Shown: positions 43,248 to 51,792 of the stretch, piece after piece
Numbering within the stretch: position 1 is the first letter of the stretch
Layout of the letters: every line of letters starts with the position of its first letter
From: Clostridia bacterium
Lineage (GTDB): Bacteria; Bacillota; Clostridia; Christensenellales; Borkfalkiaceae
NCBI GenBank assembly: GCA_017626305.1
Contig: JAGAIW010000138.1
Span: 1-64,000 of the forward strand
Direction: 5' to 3'
Length of the DNA: 64,000 nucleotides
The notes under the pieces: model-generated
Told to the model about the DNA's origin: nothing
Database searches by the model: none
Seen by the model: the letters and a program-made list of their open reading frames with translations, nothing else
Translations under genes and position numbers: made by a program

Positions 43248-44507
43248 TTATTTATCTATTATTTCCGCTAAAACGCCGTCGCGAAACAGCTCCGTAATCC
43301 GTACCCGTACAGGCTCTTTTCCGACGTCGCCTGCGATATATACCCGCACGTAATTTGCCGCGTACCCTTCGGTGTAACCGTCGATACACAGCTCAGGAAC
43401 GACGACTTCTTCTCTCCCGATACAACCGCGCAAATAGCGTTCCTTTTGTTTTGCGCCTGCCGCAAGTATACGCGCTACGCGTTCCTTTTTCACTTCGGCA
43501 GGTAATTCCTTATACCGTTTGTAGGCGTTCGTTCCTTCCCTTGGCGAATACGGAAACGCATGGATTTGCGAAAATCCCGCTTCTTCTACGATAGACAGCG
43601 ATTGCAAAAAATCTTCTTCCGTTTCGGTGGGAAAGCCCACGATAATATCGGTGGTAATCCCCGCAGACGGAAACGCGTCGTAAATCATTTTGCACGCGCG
43701 TAAATATTCTTCGCGCGTATAATGGCGGTTCATGCTTTTGAGTACGTTATCCGAACCGCTTTGCAAGGACAAATGAAACTGCGGTGCAAAATGCTTAACC
43801 TGCTTTAACGCCTGCAACAGCCTTGGCGTTATCATACTCACTTCCATAGACCCAAGCCGTATGCGCGTATCCACGTCCTTGACGGCGCACATTAAATCCG
43901 CCAAATCCTTGCCGTTTTCGTCTTGATAGGTAGAAATATCAATGCCCGTCACTACCGTTTCATGCGCCGTACTTTGCATAATTTCCGCCGCCGCGCTCTC
44001 TAACAGCCGCGAACGACTTCTGCCACGAAGATAGGGAATGACGCAATAAGAGCAAAACCGATTGCACCCGTCTTGAATTTTGACGAAGTTACGCGTTTTT
44101 AAGCACTTGGGCGTAGCCATTTCTTCATACGTTTTTTCGTCGAAAGCAGGCAACGCGGCTATATCAAACCCGTTTTGCACGAGCTGCAAAACACGATTCT
44201 TTCCCTTTGCGCCAAGCACGTACGCCCCTGCGATTTTTTCAGCGAACGCCCGTCCCGACTTTTCGGACGCACAGCCGCACACAATCACCTTAGCGTTTGC
44301 GTTACACTTCAAGGCTTTTCCGACCGTTTGACGGCTTTTGCGCTCTGCTTCGGCAGTTACCGCGCAGGTGTTGATTACGTATAAATCGGCGTACTCCATT
44401 TCCCGTGAAACGTCGTAGCCCAGCTCTTCCAAACCACGAATAATCGAACCGCTTTCCACGTCGTTTACCTTACAGCCCAAGGTATATACCACCGCTTTCA
44501 TTGCCAT
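43248..44507 (-). CDS. mtaB: tRNA N6-threonylcarbamoyladenosine (t6A37) methylthiotransferase
   Basis: A 419-aa radical-SAM methylthiotransferase that makes ms2t6A at position 37 of ANN-decoding tRNAs. The N-terminal UPF0004 domain has three Cys (LGCKVN, NTCAVT, CGCAS) for one 4Fe-4S cluster. The radical-SAM CxxxCxxC is in DGCNRFCSYCVIP. A C-terminal TRAM domain ends the protein. Its start overlaps rsmE by 10 bp. The order prmA-rsmE-mtaB is a classic Firmicute RNA-modification operon. Confidence 0.94.
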   Translation of the reverse strand: MAMKAVVYTLGCKVNDVESGSIIRGLEELGYDVSREMEYADLYVINTCAVTAEAERKSRQTVGKALKCNANAKVIVCGCASEKSGRAFAEKIAGAYVLGAKGKNRVLQLVQNGFDIAALPAFDEKTYEEMATPKCLKTRNFVKIQDGCNRFCSYCVIPYLRGRSRSRLLESAAAEIMQSTAHETVVTGIDISTYQDENGKDLADLMCAVKDVDTRIRLGSMEVSMITPRLLQALKQVKHFAPQFHLSLQSGSDNVLKSMNRHYTREEYLRACKMIYDAFPSAGITTDIIVGFPTETEEDFLQSLSIVEEAGFSQIHAFPYSPREGTNAYKRYKELPAEVKKERVARILAAGAKQKERYLRGCIGREEVVVPELCIDGYTEGYAANYVRVYIAGDVGKEPVRVRITELFRDGVLAEIIDK

Positions 44508-45217
44508 TCTCCAAGCGCGTACGCCGCCACGGCAACCGTGCTCACCGCCGCCGTTTCCGCGCGCAAAATGCGTTTCCCAAGCGTAATAAAGGCGTAGCCC
44601 TTTTCCTTGGCAAGCGCCGCTTCCGTTGCCGAAAAGCCCCCTTCGCTGCCGATAACGATTGCGGTTGAACCGCTTAAAGACGACAATTCCACGTCGCTTT
44701 TTTGGACAAACTCACAGGCAAACAGACGGTTGGAATACTTCTCCCCCGCCGCCAAAGCGGCGGAAAGCGCAGGATAATAGGTCACCTTCGGCGCAACCGC
44801 GCGCAGACATTGTTTGGCGGCTTCTTTGGATATTTTTTGCAACCGCTCTAATTTATTTTCATTCATATACGCCGACGAAAATTCCGACGAAAACACGCCG
44901 ATTTCTCTCACGCCAAGCTCGACCGCCTTTTGCACGATAAACTCGTTTTTATCGGCGTTTTTGAGATAGTCAAAATACAGCGCGATATCCGTTTTGGCTT
45001 CGCGTTCGCCCACTTCTTCGCGGACGACGTTTAAGAGCATACGCTTTTTCTCTACCTGCGCAACGATAGCGGTGTATTCCTTGCCGCTGTTGTCCAGCAA
45101 AATGACTTCCGCCCCAACGCCGATACGAAGGACGTTTTTCGCATGCTCGAATTCTTCTCCGCAAAGCTCCGTTTGCGGCTGTATTGTTTCCACGAAAAAG
45201 CGTTTCAACGCAGACAT
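44498..45217 (-). CDS. rsmE: 16S rRNA (uracil1498-N3)-methyltransferase
   Basis: A 239-aa SPOUT-class methyltransferase that methylates U1498 of 16S rRNA. It has an N-terminal PUA-like domain (EEFEHAKNVLRIGVGAEVIL) and the C-terminal knot region VIGSEGGFSATE...LGKRILRAETA. Normal length. It lies 15 bp after prmA and overlaps mtaB. Confidence 0.94.
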   Translation of the reverse strand: MSALKRFFVETIQPQTELCGEEFEHAKNVLRIGVGAEVILLDNSGKEYTAIVAQVEKKRMLLNVVREEVGEREAKTDIALYFDYLKNADKNEFIVQKAVELGVREIGVFSSEFSSAYMNENKLERLQKISKEAAKQCLRAVAPKVTYYPALSAALAAGEKYSNRLFACEFVQKSDVELSSLSGSTAIVIGSEGGFSATEAALAKEKGYAFITLGKRILRAETAAVSTVAVAAYALGEWQ

Positions 45218-45232
45218 GCTATACCCCTTTGA

Positions 45233-46180
45233 TTATTTTCTCTTGCAAACGAGCGCAAACCACTCGCCCTTTCTTCTCTCTTTGATAATCTCCATGCCCA
45301 CGTTTTCGTAAGCTTGTTTTACCATTTCCAAACGGCTTTCAATAATACCGCTAAGCACCAAAATTCCACCCGTTTTTAAGTTTTTGGGGATAGACGGGGC
45401 TAACATTTTCAATACTTCGCCCGTAATATTCGCCATCATCACGTCCGCTTGAATGGCGGTATCGTCTAACAAATTTGAATGTGCGACCACGGCGTTTTTG
45501 TCTACCAAATTCAACTGACAGTTGTGCAAGGAGCTTTCCACCGCGATAGGGTCGATATCCGTAAGATACGCCTTTTTCGCACCGAGCTTTAACGCCGAAA
45601 TGCCCAAAATACCGCTGCCGCAGCCTACGTCGATACACACGCAATCGGGCGTGATGTACGGCTGCATTTCTTCTACGCACATGGACGTCGTTTCATGCTC
45701 GCCCGTGCCAAACGCCATGTTGGAATCGAGCAAAACCACCCGTTCGTTTGCCTTTGGCGTATATTCTATCCATTCGGGCACGACGACGATATTCCCCAAA
45801 TGAATGGGACGAAAATGCTTTTTCCATACGTCAATCCAGTCGTCCCCGTCAACAAGCCGTTTGGTGTCTTCCAACGTACCAAACGCAAGCGCGCCGCCGC
45901 TTAAAGCTTTGGCTTTTTGAATATCCGAAAGAATAGAGCTAATCACCTGCGCGGCAATGTCTTCGGCTACGTAGCACTTTACCAACGCTTCGCCGCCCTT
46001 GTCTATCAAAAGCTCGTCGTCCATGTAATCCCAAAAGGTGCTTTCCTTCGCCGTTTGCAGGGCGATAATATCGTTTTTGTCGCAAATGGTTACCCCGTAA
46101 TCGGTGTAATTCCACATGATATCCGAGATGATTTCACTCGCTTCCGAAGTCGTATGTATCGTCAATTCTACGTATTTCAT
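45233..46180 (-). CDS. prmA: Ribosomal protein L11 methyltransferase
   Basis: A 315-aa class I SAM methyltransferase that trimethylates L11. The N-terminal substrate-recognition domain covers roughly residues 1-110. The SAM site has AFGTGEHETTSMC, IDVGCGSGILGISALKLGA and MANITGEVL. Upstream is the DUF523 gene (13 bp). Confidence 0.94.
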   Translation of the reverse strand: MKYVELTIHTTSEASEIISDIMWNYTDYGVTICDKNDIIALQTAKESTFWDYMDDELLIDKGGEALVKCYVAEDIAAQVISSILSDIQKAKALSGGALAFGTLEDTKRLVDGDDWIDVWKKHFRPIHLGNIVVVPEWIEYTPKANERVVLLDSNMAFGTGEHETTSMCVEEMQPYITPDCVCIDVGCGSGILGISALKLGAKKAYLTDIDPIAVESSLHNCQLNLVDKNAVVAHSNLLDDTAIQADVMMANITGEVLKMLAPSIPKNLKTGGILVLSGIIESRLEMVKQAYENVGMEIIKERRKGEWFALVCKRK

Positions 46181-46193
46181 AATCTACTCCTTT

Positions 46194-46613
46194 TTATTGC
46201 ACGTCTTCCGCGTCGATTAGCGTAATGCCCGCCGCGCTTAACGCGCTGGCAAGCACGCCCTGCCCGTCTACCAAAACCCCCGAAAAGCTGCCGTCGTAGA
46301 CCTGCTTTACCCCGCAGGTGGGGCTGCGCGATTGTAAAACGGCGCACGTCGCTCCTTCGGCAAGCGCCAACGCAACCACCTTTTGCGCCGCTTCGCGAAG
46401 AACTTTATCCACGCTTACGCCGTCCTTGGTCTTCACTTCGCCGTCGACGATTTCCACGGGCGTGCGCGGCGTTCCTAAGCCCGCCAGTACTTCGGGGCAG
46501 ACGGGAATCACCTGCTTATCGATAAGAAAATCGGCTACCGTTTGTTTGAAATTGTTTTTGCCGTTGTACTTGCAGTTCTCCCCAAGCAAACACGCGCTGA
46601 CTAAAATTTTCAT
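46194..46613 (-). CDS. DUF523 family protein
   Basis: A 139-aa cytoplasmic protein with the DUF523 pattern: VSACLLGENCKYNGKNN, VCPEVLAGLGTPRTPVEI and LQSRSPTCGVKQVYDGSFSG. The conserved Cys residues suggest a metal or thiol role, but the function is not established. ATG 46613 overlaps the lipoprotein gene's stop as ATGA, so the two are coupled. An in-frame start nine codons earlier lies inside that gene and is rejected. Confidence 0.88.
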   Translation of the reverse strand: MKILVSACLLGENCKYNGKNNFKQTVADFLIDKQVIPVCPEVLAGLGTPRTPVEIVDGEVKTKDGVSVDKVLREAAQKVVALALAEGATCAVLQSRSPTCGVKQVYDGSFSGVLVDGQGVLASALSAAGITLIDAEDVQ

Positions 46614-47758
46614 CGAATATCCACTTCCCCGTCGCTGCAAACGATTTTTATTTTAGGCATGGATTTACACCAGTCCCGCCCTTTTTGTACGTTATTCCAT
46701 TGTTCCATCGTTCCATTAAAGGTGATACTTTTTACACTTCGACAGCCTTTAAACGTCTCAGCATCAATGCTCGTCAAGCTTTCTGGAAAAGCAATACTCG
46801 TCAAGCTTTTACAATCCACAAACGCCCTGTACCCAATCGTCGTTAAGCCTTCGGAAAATGCAATACTCGTCAAGCTTGTACAAGTTTGAAAAGCCCAGTC
46901 CCCGATACTCGCCAAATTTTCGGAAAAAACAACGTTTTCCAAACTCTCGCAACAACAAAACGCGTTTACGCCGATACTCGTTACTTTTTCAGGGAGTACG
47001 ATTTCCGTCAGGCTTGTACAATAACTAAACGCATTATTTTTAATAGTCGTTAAGCTTTCGGGAAGTATAACACTTGTTAAGCCAGAACAAGTGCCAAAGG
47101 TATATTCTTCGATAGACGTTATCCCATCGGGAAATGTAAAGCTCGTCAAAGCCCTACACAACGTAAACGTCCAACCTTCAATACTCGTTACTTTTTCGGG
47201 CAGCGTAACGCTCGTCAAGCTCGTACAATCACGAAACGCACTATTACCGATACTCGTTACTTTTTCAGGCAGCGTAACGCTCGTCAAACTCGTACAACCA
47301 CGAAACGCACTATCGCCGATATTCGTGATGTTTTCGGGAAACGTAATACTCGTCAAACCCGTACAATCGTAAAACACCGAATCTTGTATAGCGGTAATTT
47401 TTTCAGGCAACACAATACTCGTTAAACCCGTACAACCGGAAAACGCAGACGGCTCTATACTCGTCAAACTCTTAGGTAGCGTTACGCTAGATAAATACTC
47501 CGCCGACATAAAAACACTTTCTCCGATTCTCGTTACGGGTTTTCCCTTATATTTATCGGGGACAATGACGTTTCTATCTTCACAAAGCCCTACGTTTCGC
47601 ACGGTATAGCTCGCCCCGTCTTCGTTGAGAACGTACGCCAAACCTTCACTATAACTCTTTTTCCCGTCGGAATTTTCCCCGCCGCAAGCCGAAACGCTTA
47701 CAACAAACGCGGGGATATACAGCAAAGATAAAATTTTTCTCAGCTTTTTCTTTTTCAT
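46610..47758 (-). CDS. BspA-type leucine-rich-repeat lipoprotein (1)
   Basis: A 382-aa surface lipoprotein. The signal peptide is KKKKLRKILSLLYIPAFVV with lipobox VSVSAC. A short linker and a YTVRNVGLCEDRNVIVPDKY segment precede about 12-13 repeats of 23 aa (LTSVTLPEKVTSIGNSAFRDCT type, LRR_5/Treponema-BspA family). The last unit ends with a capping MEQWNNVQKG segment shared by all three paralogues. Two adjacent repeats are nearly identical at DNA level (period 69 bp, 47182-47319). The start ATG 47758 has GGAAG 8 nt upstream; an in-frame TTG at 47773 overlaps it. BspA-like proteins mediate adhesion in some bacteria. Confidence 0.88.
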   Translation of the reverse strand: MKKKKLRKILSLLYIPAFVVSVSACGGENSDGKKSYSEGLAYVLNEDGASYTVRNVGLCEDRNVIVPDKYKGKPVTRIGESVFMSAEYLSSVTLPKSLTSIEPSAFSGCTGLTSIVLPEKITAIQDSVFYDCTGLTSITFPENITNIGDSAFRGCTSLTSVTLPEKVTSIGNSAFRDCTSLTSVTLPEKVTSIEGWTFTLCRALTSFTFPDGITSIEEYTFGTCSGLTSVILPESLTTIKNNAFSYCTSLTEIVLPEKVTSIGVNAFCCCESLENVVFSENLASIGDWAFQTCTSLTSIAFSEGLTTIGYRAFVDCKSLTSIAFPESLTSIDAETFKGCRSVKSITFNGTMEQWNNVQKGRDWCKSMPKIKIVCSDGEVDIR

Positions 47759-47824
47759 AGGTCGTACTTCCAAAATATAAAAATATTTTCCTTGTTTTTT
47801 ACTGATGCAATCTGCACGTTTTTA

Positions 47825-48415
47825 TCAAAGCTTTATTTCCCCGTCTGCGCAAATCACCTTTTCCAAGAGAGAGCTTGTTTTCCACGTACTCCCTTTTTCA
47901 ACGGATTCCCATTGTTGTATTGTCCCGTTATACTCAATTTGAGTTAAGCTTGCGCAACCGCGAAAAACCATTCTCCCGATACTCGTTACGCTGTTGGGAA
48001 ATTCCACCCCCGTTAATCCCGCACAATATGCAAATACATTATCCCCGATACTTGTTACGCCGTCGGGAAGTTCTATCCTTGTTAATCCCGCACACTCCGA
48101 AAACGCGCGTTCTTCAATCGTTATCAAGCCACTCGATAGCGTTATACTGGATACGTACTTTGCCTTTTCAAAAGCTCCCTTGCCGATTGCCGTGACGGTT
48201 TTTCCCTTATATTCGTTGGGAACAACGATATCCCTATCTTCACAAAATCCCAAGTGGGAAACGGTATACCCTTCTTCATTGATAACATACGCTAAGCCTA
48301 CGCTGTATCCTGTTTGTTCGTTGGTACTATGCTCCCCGTCGCAAGCCGTGAACGGCAAAGCAAACCCCAAAGAGTAAAGCAAGGTTAAAACTTTTATCCA
48401 TCTATCCTTTTTCAT
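47825..48415 (-). CDS. BspA-type leucine-rich-repeat lipoprotein (2, short)
   Basis: A 196-aa paralogue of the flanking lipoproteins with the same plan: signal peptide KDRWIKVLTLLYSLGFALP, lipobox PFTAC, the YTVSHLGFCEDRDIVVPNEYKGK segment split over two strands, only about four 23-aa repeats and the same IQQWESVEKGSTW cap. It lacks the long repeat array. It is probably a deletion or expansion variant of its neighbours. Confidence 0.86.
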   Translation of the reverse strand: MKKDRWIKVLTLLYSLGFALPFTACDGEHSTNEQTGYSVGLAYVINEEGYTVSHLGFCEDRDIVVPNEYKGKTVTAIGKGAFEKAKYVSSITLSSGLITIEERAFSECAGLTRIELPDGVTSIGDNVFAYCAGLTGVEFPNSVTSIGRMVFRGCASLTQIEYNGTIQQWESVEKGSTWKTSSLLEKVICADGEIKL

Positions 48416-48475
48416 ACCTTTATCCTATAATCGAAGCTACGCGCTTGTCTAACCGTTTTTCCATTTGCAAAACAT

Positions 48476-49627
48476 TTATTTAATATCCGTTTCCCCATTG
48501 CTACAAATGACTTTTTCAACAGGAACTCTCTTACACCAGTCACTCCCTTTCTGAACGTTTCCCCATTGCCGCATCGTTCCGTCAAACGTGATTTTATTCA
48601 AACTTACACAGCCGAAAAACGCACCTTCTTGAATAACTTTCAAATCTATCGCCAAACGAATGCTTTTCAATTTTGTACAATTGTAAAATGCGTTCTTTCC
48701 GATACCCGTCAAAGCTTCGGACAATCTAACGACCGTCAGGTTTTTACAATTTTCAAATACACTATTTCCGATAGTCGTCAACGCGTCAGGTAATAAAACG
48801 CTGGTCAATCTTGTACAACTTTGAAAAGCTTTATCACCAAGACTTATCAAACCGTCGGGCAATAAAACACTCGTTAAATCGTCACACAATCCAAATGCCG
48901 AACTCCCGATAGTCGTCAACGTATCGGGTAATAAAACATCCGTTAAATCGTCACATTGGAAAAACGCCGAATCGCCGATAGTCGTCAACGCATTACCAAA
49001 TGTTATCGAAGATAAGTTTGTACAGCGTAAAAACGCTCTATAATCTATCGTCGTTACGCCGTCAGGCAAATGCATCTCCGTTAAGCTTTGACAATCCCTA
49101 AACGCAGAAACCCCGATACTCGTCAAGTCGTCTGGCAAAACGACGCTCGCCAAGCTTGTACAGCCACTAAACGTTTCTTCGCCAATGCTCGTTACGCCGT
49201 CGGGTATTTTTATCTCCGTCAAGCTTGTACAGTCCTTGAACGTTCCTTCGCCCATGTCTATCAAACCGTCGGGCATTTCTATGCTCGTCAATCCCGTGCA
49301 TTCGCTAAAAATCTCATTCCCAAAACTTGTGATGCTGTCGGGCAAGATTACCGTCCGTATGTGCGTTTTCCCCTGAAAAGACAATTTCCGAATGGCTGTA
49401 ACGGGTTTTCCCTTATACTTTGGAGGAACGACGATATCCCTGTCTTCGCAAATCCCCAAGCCGCGCAAAGTATAGCCTTTCCCGTCTTTGTTAATGACAT
49501 ACGCCAAACCTTCGCTGTATTCCATTCCTTCGCTTGAACTGTCCGTTTCACCGCAAGCGGCAATACCCAAAGTAAACGAAACGATACAAAGTAAGGATAA
49601 AATTTTAATAAGCCCTTTCTTTTTCAT
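48476..49627 (-). CDS. BspA-type leucine-rich-repeat lipoprotein (3)
   Basis: A 383-aa lipoprotein with signal peptide KKKGLIKILSLLCIVSFTL and lipobox GIAAC, then the YTLRGLGICEDRDIVVPPKY segment, about 12 repeats of 23 aa (LTSIEMPDGLIDMGEGTFKDC type) and the MRQWGNVQKGSDW cap. It has a candidate promoter immediately upstream and is the first gene of the series, which runs into the DUF523-prmA-rsmE-mtaB genes without a clear terminator. Confidence 0.88.
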   Translation of the reverse strand: MKKKGLIKILSLLCIVSFTLGIAACGETDSSSEGMEYSEGLAYVINKDGKGYTLRGLGICEDRDIVVPPKYKGKPVTAIRKLSFQGKTHIRTVILPDSITSFGNEIFSECTGLTSIEMPDGLIDMGEGTFKDCTSLTEIKIPDGVTSIGEETFSGCTSLASVVLPDDLTSIGVSAFRDCQSLTEMHLPDGVTTIDYRAFLRCTNLSSITFGNALTTIGDSAFFQCDDLTDVLLPDTLTTIGSSAFGLCDDLTSVLLPDGLISLGDKAFQSCTRLTSVLLPDALTTIGNSVFENCKNLTVVRLSEALTGIGKNAFYNCTKLKSIRLAIDLKVIQEGAFFGCVSLNKITFDGTMRQWGNVQKGSDWCKRVPVEKVICSNGETDIK

Positions 49628-49655
49628 GTATTTTTCTCCCGAATACGGTATACTT

Positions 49656-49684
49656 ATTGTACCATCTTATCGAGAATTTTGCAA
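49656..49684 (-). promoter_or_regulatory. Candidate promoter of the LRR-lipoprotein series
   Basis: On the minus strand TTGCAA, a 17-bp spacer and TACAAT with an upstream TGG (extended -10) lie about 30 nt before the ATG at 49627. Confidence 0.6.
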
Positions 49685-49757
49685 ATCATTTTATCTTCTT
49701 TCCGAAAATCCCCTAAAAAATCCTTTTTCGTTGCTATACGATACCCAAAATCCTTCC

Positions 49758-49787
49758 GTATAAAAACCGATAACGTTGCCCATACTT
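49758..49787 (+). promoter_or_regulatory. Candidate sigma-G/sigma-F promoter of sigG
   Basis: GTATA (49758-49762), an 18-bp spacer and CATACTT (49781-49787) match the Bacillus sigma-G consensus GHATR-18-CATNHTA at all but the last base. It lies about 48 nt before the sigG ATG and no good sigma-A promoter competes. This fits forespore expression by sigma-F and autoregulation by sigma-G. Confidence 0.6.
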
Positions 49788-49834
49788 TCTCCACCCCGAT
49801 ATAATCGGGCGGACAAAAAAGGAGTGATACGTAT

Positions 49835-50602
49835 ATGCAAAAAGTAGAAATTTGCGGCGTAGATACGTCGGGTCTACCCAAGCTTTCCAACAAGGAAAAC
49901 GAAGAACTCATGAAACGCATTAAGGCAGGCGATAAGCAGGCGCGGGATACCTTTATCGTAGGGAATATGCGTTTGGTTTTATCCCTTGTCAAGCGGTTCC
50001 GCATCAAAAATTTGGGTGCGGACGACGTCTTTCAAGCGGGCTGTGTGGGCTTAATTAAAGCCATTGACGGGTTTGATATCAGCGTGGGCGTGAAATTCTC
50101 CACCTATGCCGTACCCATGATTGTCGGCGAAATTAAGCGGTATCTTCGCGACGGCAATTCCCTGCGCGTTTCACGTTCGATACGCGACATGGCGTATAAG
50201 GTGTTAAAGGCAAGAGAAGACATTGAAAGCGGCGACGAAGAGGCCACTACCCAAAAGATTGCCCAGCGTTTGCAGGTAGCCGAACGGGAAGTCGTCTATG
50301 CTCTTGACGCCATTTCCGACCCCGTTTCGCTGTTCGAGCCCGTATATAATAAGTCGGGCGACACGCTGTTGCTTATGGATCAGCTTTGCGACGAAAAGAA
50401 CACGGACGAGATTTGGACGGAGCACGTCGCGCTTAGCGAAGCCATGGAAAAGCTTGGAGAACGGGAAAAACGCATTTTGTTTTTACGCTACTTTGAAGGC
50501 AAAACGCAAACGGAGATATCCCAAGAAGTGGGCATATCCCAAGCGCAGGTATCGCGCTTAGAAAAGAACGCGATTAGCGATATCCGCAAAAATATTTCGT
50601 AA
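49835..50602 (+). CDS. sigG: RNA polymerase sporulation sigma factor SigG
   Basis: A 255-aa sigma-70-family factor for late forespore gene expression. The N-terminus KVEICGVDTSGLPKLSNKE is diagnostic for SigG. Region 2 (FIVGNMRLVLSLVKRF...DDVFQAGCVGLIKAIDGFD...FSTYAVPMIVGEIKRYLRD), region 3 and region 4 (LFLRYFEGKTQTEISQEVGISQAQVSRLEK) are all present. AAAGGAG is 10 nt before the ATG. Usually sigG follows sigE. Here it is 3 kb away and on the opposite strand. A strong terminator follows. Confidence 0.96.
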   Translation: MQKVEICGVDTSGLPKLSNKENEELMKRIKAGDKQARDTFIVGNMRLVLSLVKRFRIKNLGADDVFQAGCVGLIKAIDGFDISVGVKFSTYAVPMIVGEIKRYLRDGNSLRVSRSIRDMAYKVLKAREDIESGDEEATTQKIAQRLQVAEREVVYALDAISDPVSLFEPVYNKSGDTLLLMDQLCDEKNTDEIWTEHVALSEAMEKLGEREKRILFLRYFEGKTQTEISQEVGISQAQVSRLEKNAISDIRKNIS

Positions 50603-50604
50603 AC

Positions 50605-50636
50605 GAAAAAAGCTTGGTTTTAGCCAAGCTTTTTTA
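50605..50636. terminator. Bidirectional terminator after sigG
   Basis: The stem AAGCTTGG/CCAAGCTT with a 6-nt loop is flanked by A-runs and T-runs, so it can end transcripts of both sigG and the convergent XRE gene. Confidence 0.85.
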
Positions 50637-51098
50637 TCTATTTTTTATTCGATAGTCGGTAGTTCTGCCTAATAAATAATCTACCGTAATACCCATACAA
50701 TTTGCAAGCTTTATCAAATTTTCCGCATTCGGTAATTTCCCGTGCAACCATCTATATAATAGTTTTCCTGAAATCCCATGCTCTTTCGTTAAATGATATT
50801 GCGAAGTATTCGTTTCCCCCATTACTTTTCGTAGCTGCAAACCAAAATCTTCCACAGGTGGCAAAAACGTAACGCCGTCCGTTTCATAATCCACACGCCC
50901 TAACAAATAATCCGCCGAACAATGAAAATATTCTACCAAAGCGTATACCGCTTCTCCCGACGGAATGTGCGCGCCGCGTTTCCACCCCGAAACACTCGAA
51001 CGATCGAAACCTATCTTTATCGAGAGCCGTTCTGCCGTATCCTTTGTTTCAGCCATATATTCTGAAAGCCTTTCTGCAAAATTTGATAAGTTTGTCAT
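50634..51098 (-). CDS. XRE-family regulator with two tandem HTH domains
   Basis: A 154-aa DNA-binding protein made of two Cro/CI-type helix-turn-helix domains. The first is RLSIKIGFDRSSVSGWKRGAHIPS with a following SADYLLGRVD. The second is LTKEHGISGKLLYRWLHGKLPNAENL with VDYLLGRTTD. Both end with the same DYLLGR motif, so a domain duplication is likely. The start ATG 51098 follows AAGGGAT. A TTG six codons earlier is rejected. It is divergent from the SLOG gene (103-bp gap) and may regulate it. Confidence 0.85.
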   Translation of the reverse strand: MTNLSNFAERLSEYMAETKDTAERLSIKIGFDRSSVSGWKRGAHIPSGEAVYALVEYFHCSADYLLGRVDYETDGVTFLPPVEDFGLQLRKVMGETNTSQYHLTKEHGISGKLLYRWLHGKLPNAENLIKLANCMGITVDYLLGRTTDYRIKNR

Positions 51099-51200
51099 AA
51101 TTTTATCCCTTATCAATATTCTGCTTAATTTATTCCCAAAAAACTTACAATGGGAAAGAATTCATGATATACTATATACAAATAAATTTAGGATACGTTC

Positions 51201-51719
51201 ATGAAATCTTGTGTATTTTTCGGTCATAGAGATTATTATAATTATTCACAATACAAAAATGAATTAAAAATTGTTTTGAAAATGCTTATCGAAAAACATA
51301 ACGTCACTCGATTTTATGCGGGTGGACGGGGAGCTTTCGATCAATTTTGTTCAAGCACCGTACACGAGCTTAAAAAAGAATTTCCCGATATTGAAATGTG
51401 TTTATTTCTTTCTTACCTTCCCGTAAAAAAGGAAAACTTTATACTTCCTGCAAACTATGATAGTTCCGTATACGCTTTGGAAAAACCTACTCCGCCAAAA
51501 TTTGCCATTTTGAAAACAAACGAAAAAATGATTGACGAGTGCAATTTCGTGTTATCGGGCGTATGTTATAGCTGGGGCGGTGCATATACGGCTATTTCCT
51601 ATGCCAAAAGAAAAAAACGCCCTATCATTCCCTTTTCGGAATTTATTATTCAAAAAGAAAAGCACGTAAAAAACGAAACCGCTTTAATAAATTTGCTAAA
51701 AGAAATGGACTGTCTATAA
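51201..51719 (+). CDS. SLOG-superfamily protein (DUF1273/YpsA-like)
   Basis: A 172-aa Rossmann-like protein. It has SCVFFGHRDYYNY at the start, FYAGGRGAFDQF (the GG phosphate-binding loop of SLOG) and YSWGGAYTAISYAKRKK. SLOG proteins bind nucleotide-derived ligands and often occur in conflict or regulatory systems. YpsA-like members are of unclear function. ATG 51201 is preceded by TTAGGA and a -10-like TATACT at 51168-51173. It is divergent from a double-HTH regulator and followed by a bidirectional terminator. Confidence 0.78.
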   Translation: MKSCVFFGHRDYYNYSQYKNELKIVLKMLIEKHNVTRFYAGGRGAFDQFCSSTVHELKKEFPDIEMCLFLSYLPVKKENFILPANYDSSVYALEKPTPPKFAILKTNEKMIDECNFVLSGVCYSWGGAYTAISYAKRKKRPIIPFSEFIIQKEKHVKNETALINLLKEMDCL

Positions 51720-51737
51720 AGCTTATACGTATTATAT

Positions 51738-51776
51738 AAAAAAAGAGTGAATACACACTTGCATTCACTCTTTTTT
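51738..51776. terminator. Bidirectional terminator between the SLOG and SDR genes
   Basis: The stem GAGTGAAT/ATTCACTC with a 10-nt loop is flanked by A7 and T6. It lies between two convergent genes and serves both. Confidence 0.88.
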
Positions 51777-51792
51777 ATTTTTTCTTAATTTG

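Noticed and set aside
47100-47460. CRISPR-like regular repeats
   Set aside because: The 69-bp periodicity is the in-frame coding of 23-aa leucine-rich repeats in a lipoprotein; there are no spacers of constant size and no cas genes.
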